Shown here in pieces: positions 61,163-64,000 of a DNA stretch of 64,000 nucleotides. The translations under genes and the position numbers were made by a program. The notes below the pieces were generated by a model. It was not told the origin of the DNA. It did no database searches and saw only the letters and a program-made list of their open reading frames with translations. Each line of letters starts with the position of its first letter. Position 1 is the first letter of the stretch. Source of the stretch: Symsagittifera roscoffensis (lineage: Eukaryota > Xenacoelomorpha > Acoela > Convolutidae); the NCBI RefSeq assembly GCF_963678635.1, contig NC_087069.1, positions 10,375,206-10,439,205 on the forward strand. The letters run 5' to 3'.

Positions 61163-61312
61163 CATTACAAGGCCAAACTGTGCATTAGGGCAAACATGTC
61201 AAAATTTTGTCGGAACGATCAAAGAGAATGAAATAAGAAAAAAAACAAAGGGAGCGTCTTTGTTGCTGAATCTGCTTTCAATTCAAAAAATACTCCGTTT
61301 GGCCTCGTAATG
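61163..61312 (+). mobile_element. Complete MITE copy
   Basis: Ends CATTACAAGGCCAAAC and GTTTGGCCTCGTAATG pair at 15 of 16 positions over 150 bases, the cleanest copy in the window. Non-coding. Confidence 0.75.
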
Positions 61313-64000
61313 TATTACTTTCAAGCTACTTCAATGTGCAATTCAGGTTTTAAAGAAGAAATATAAATTGCAATTACCGTACAGATAAGTTGTTAATTGA
61401 ATTGAAATCAAATATTATGTTTTCGTACAGTCGTTTTTAAGCAGCAAACATTGGACGGCGTTGAGAGAAAACCTGTTAATCAAAATAAGCTTATCAAAAT
61501 TAAAATAAGCTTCAGAAATTAAACAAAAATTGTGTGTTTTAATCAAATTCTGAAAAATTATCGACATTGTTCGTAACCGAACACAAGGGACGAAGTCCTT
61601 GGTTACTCAAAGCTTGAATCACAGAAGGAATAATGGTCTTGCATGTACATTGCATTCAAAATTGCCTGATTATATATGTCTTACGAAAACATGTTCAAGA
61701 AAATTCCGGCTTCTAAATATTGGCAAACATTTTTAGAAAGGATAAATTTTCGAATTTAAATACTTGATTCATAATTCAGTTACCTGGAAATCTGGAAAGT
61801 GCTAAGCAAAATAACTAGTTTTTTTTGCGCGTTTATGGAAAGTGCTACTAATCAAAGCAACGGAAAAACTTTGCAAGTGCTGTGTTTCCAAGATAAATTC
61901 ATGCTTATTCAAAAAAAATTTGCCGACCAAATAAAAAATGCAAAAGAATTGTTAGTACGAGAATAGGCTACCGCTTGGAATAAACAAAAAAAAAACAGTT
62001 TGAGGCAATTTTGAAAATACTTTGTGAAAATTTTGGTTTGGTCATCAAAAATTTACTAAGCATATAGTTTTTTTCCATGAAAATTGCATGAAAAGCATTT
62101 TTGTCCCATTTTTCAAATATAATATACCAATTTTATGCCAAAAAAATCAAAAATGTTAAATTTTGACAAATATCTTAAGCCTTATTGCAGCCCCTCCAAC
62201 TGTGACACAAATGAGTTTATAACTCTGATGTTTGCTGCAGTCCTATATATTGCTTGAGAAGTTTTAATTAGAATATTGCTTTGTTTTCGATTGTTTTCCA
62301 AAAAACAATCTATTTTACTGAAATAATGAGAAAAACTTATATAAAAAAATTACTCAAATCGTATCTTAATGACAAACCTATGATTATGAAATGTTTATTG
62401 TTCCGACCATTGAAAATGGGGAGGAAATTTGTATTAGGGAGTCTTTATTTTTTCTTCACACAAAATCAGGTACCACAAATAATCATTGGAATATGAAGAG
62501 TGATAAATCTTGATGTAGCTCTTTCAATTGTTATAACAAAATTAAAACCATATCGTTTGTCGAGCAAAACTAAATTGAAATTTTTGAGTTTGAATCCAGA
62601 TGGTGGTGAGTAAACCGAGGTAAAAGCACGCTTTTAAAAGGAGGGAAAGCTTAAATATGTTTAACTTCAGTTGTGAAAATCAATTTTACTATGGGAAAAA
62701 TAGTGTTTGGAGTTTCTTGTGCATTTTTTGGAATGAAGAGTTTCAAAATTTCAAACTTTTCTGCAGAAAAAATTGAAAACTTTTTCGTTGCTATCATGTT
62801 ATTTTTCTAATTATTTTTCTGCAAATACTTTTCTCCAATTTGCTTTTTTTAACTATGGCTGTCGAATATGCCTCAATTCTAATTTTTCAAATAGAAAGTT
62901 TTATCATACCACACAGAAAAAAGACATAGTTGTAAATAAAAACGTTCTGTGATTTTTGCGCAGTAACCGGCTATCAGAGGTCAAGTTCTAGAATTTTAGA
63001 AATAAAGTCAATTGCCGCATTCATACAAATAGTATCAATCGGTTAACAGCGCATAAAACAATAAATGACTTAGCTATCCTGAAAAAAGTTTTTCACAATT
63101 GCGTCAACGTTAACGTTTTGAACAGAGAAACGCCTACAGTAACCATTCTGGAAATCATCGCGAAAAGCAACATGAATTTTGTTTAATTAGACCAAATAAA
63201 ATTAGATTTGATGAACGGTAATTGGATTTTTATTGAAAATGAATTGGATTTTCATGTAACGTCGTAATTTTACAATCAACAAGCCTCTTCATATCAGTTT
63301 AATTACTGACTGATCTGAATGCCATTTTCAGTCTACAACTTTTTTTTGAAAAAACAGTAAGAAAAAACGAAAATTTTTATTTATTTTTTCACTTTTAAAA
63401 GTGTTTTAAGCATCTCTCGTTTCCTTGATCATGAAGATATGGTTTAAATTTTACAATTCACGGCAACAAATTGTCAAGCTCACATAAATTTCAATACATT
63501 GAGTTAATACGAAAACCAAACTCATCCCAGCTTTATCCTGAAATGCAATATCTTCAACATAGCGCCTGATCGTTTTTGATGGTATCAATTTAATTGCCCA
63601 GTCAACCTAATTGCAAACAGTAGCTTTGGTTGATGAGCAATCAAATGTGTTGCTTGTTTTTAAAGAAACGTTTTTTTCTGAATCTTCGAAGGTAGCTTCA
63701 AGTTTTATAATAAAAGTAAAATGCAGAAACAAGTTTTGTCTGATGTTTTTGTCCACATTTTTTAGAATAAATAGAGAGGGCTCAGTATCTCCGATAAAGC
63801 AAAAAAACTATCGTTTCAACTTTAAATTTTTTGTTGAACCAGGAGTTTTTAAAAACAGATTTTGGTTTAACTGACGACAAATAAACAGATGAAAGAAATT
63901 GTTTGAAAAACTCAGACATTTCGCTGCAATTTGCTTTTTTGTGAAGAGCCAGAACTATTCAAATTTTGACAGTTTTGACTGAGAAATATGCAGTAGAAAG
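61313..64000. other. AT-rich terminal stretch without recognised genes
   Basis: No exon recognised. The near-palindrome GTAACCGAACACAAGGGACGAAGTCC...GGTTAC at 61571-61606 recurs reversed at 24141 and in the same sense near 34000. The last ORF (63611-63874) has no motif. Confidence 0.4.

Noticed and set aside
1-64000. CRISPR arrays, bacterial operons, ribosomal RNA genes
   Set aside because: No spacer-repeat arrays, no ribosome-binding-site-led gene runs and no rRNA-like sequence were seen; spliceosomal introns mark a eukaryote.

Overview
The window is AT-rich eukaryotic DNA, most likely from an invertebrate animal. Gene fragments with GT-AG introns in matching phase belong to families known from animals: HLTF/RAD5-type SNF2-RING protein, SLC35B3-type nucleotide-sugar/PAPS transporter, GT23 fucosyltransferase, PLAT domain, caspase-like peptidase. 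These lie among Polinton/Maverick-type and Ty3/gypsy-type elements and many short inverted-repeat elements. There is no sign of operons. I cannot name the species. Coding calls rest on my own reading of translated motifs. Repeat borders were found by eye and are good to about 10-30 bases.

Layout. 1-8.1 kb: a large imperfect inverted repeat (left arm about 505-3066, right arm 3785-5923) whose right arm is partly duplicated in tandem (to about 7795), with small MITEs inside the arms and TTATAATCGATTATAATGG-like satellite flanks. 10.9-12.1 kb (-): broken GT23 (FUT8-like) gene. 14.2-23.7 kb: decayed Polinton-like block with a family B DNA polymerase on the minus strand (N-terminal zinc fingers, exonuclease and palm motifs, duplicated C-terminal end), a broken small protein with a PKKKRKL nuclear localisation signal, and divergent plus-strand small ORFs, one possibly PC4-like, ending at a 200-base assembly gap (23651-23850). 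25.5-30.5 kb (+): HLTF-like gene in three recognisable exons, open throughout, but with altered ATPase motifs. 30.5-33.1 kb: tandem duplication of its 3' flank. 35.1-44.5 kb (-): SLC35B3-like gene whose large intron holds a complete but decayed Ty3/gypsy element with two LTRs. 42.0-51.6 kb: tandem segmental duplication copying the gag end, LTR and one transporter exon. 51.7-54.9 kb: degenerate minisatellite. 54.9-56.4 kb: a PLAT-domain exon (-) and two linked exons of unknown function (+). 57.4-59.3 kb (-): caspase-like gene with intact His/Cys dyad and a C-terminal repeat region. 59.8-60.8 kb: 1-kb element with terminal inverted repeats and a poly-C core. 61-64 kb: another MITE beside a copied PLAT exon edge, then nothing recognisable.

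Three themes recur. First, local tandem duplication of 0.2-6 kb occurs again and again, in mobile elements and in host genes. Second, several reading frames are broken at homopolymers, which could mean pseudogenes or assembly indels. Third, the best-preserved long gene, the HLTF-like one, keeps its HIRAN and RING parts while losing canonical ATPase residues.
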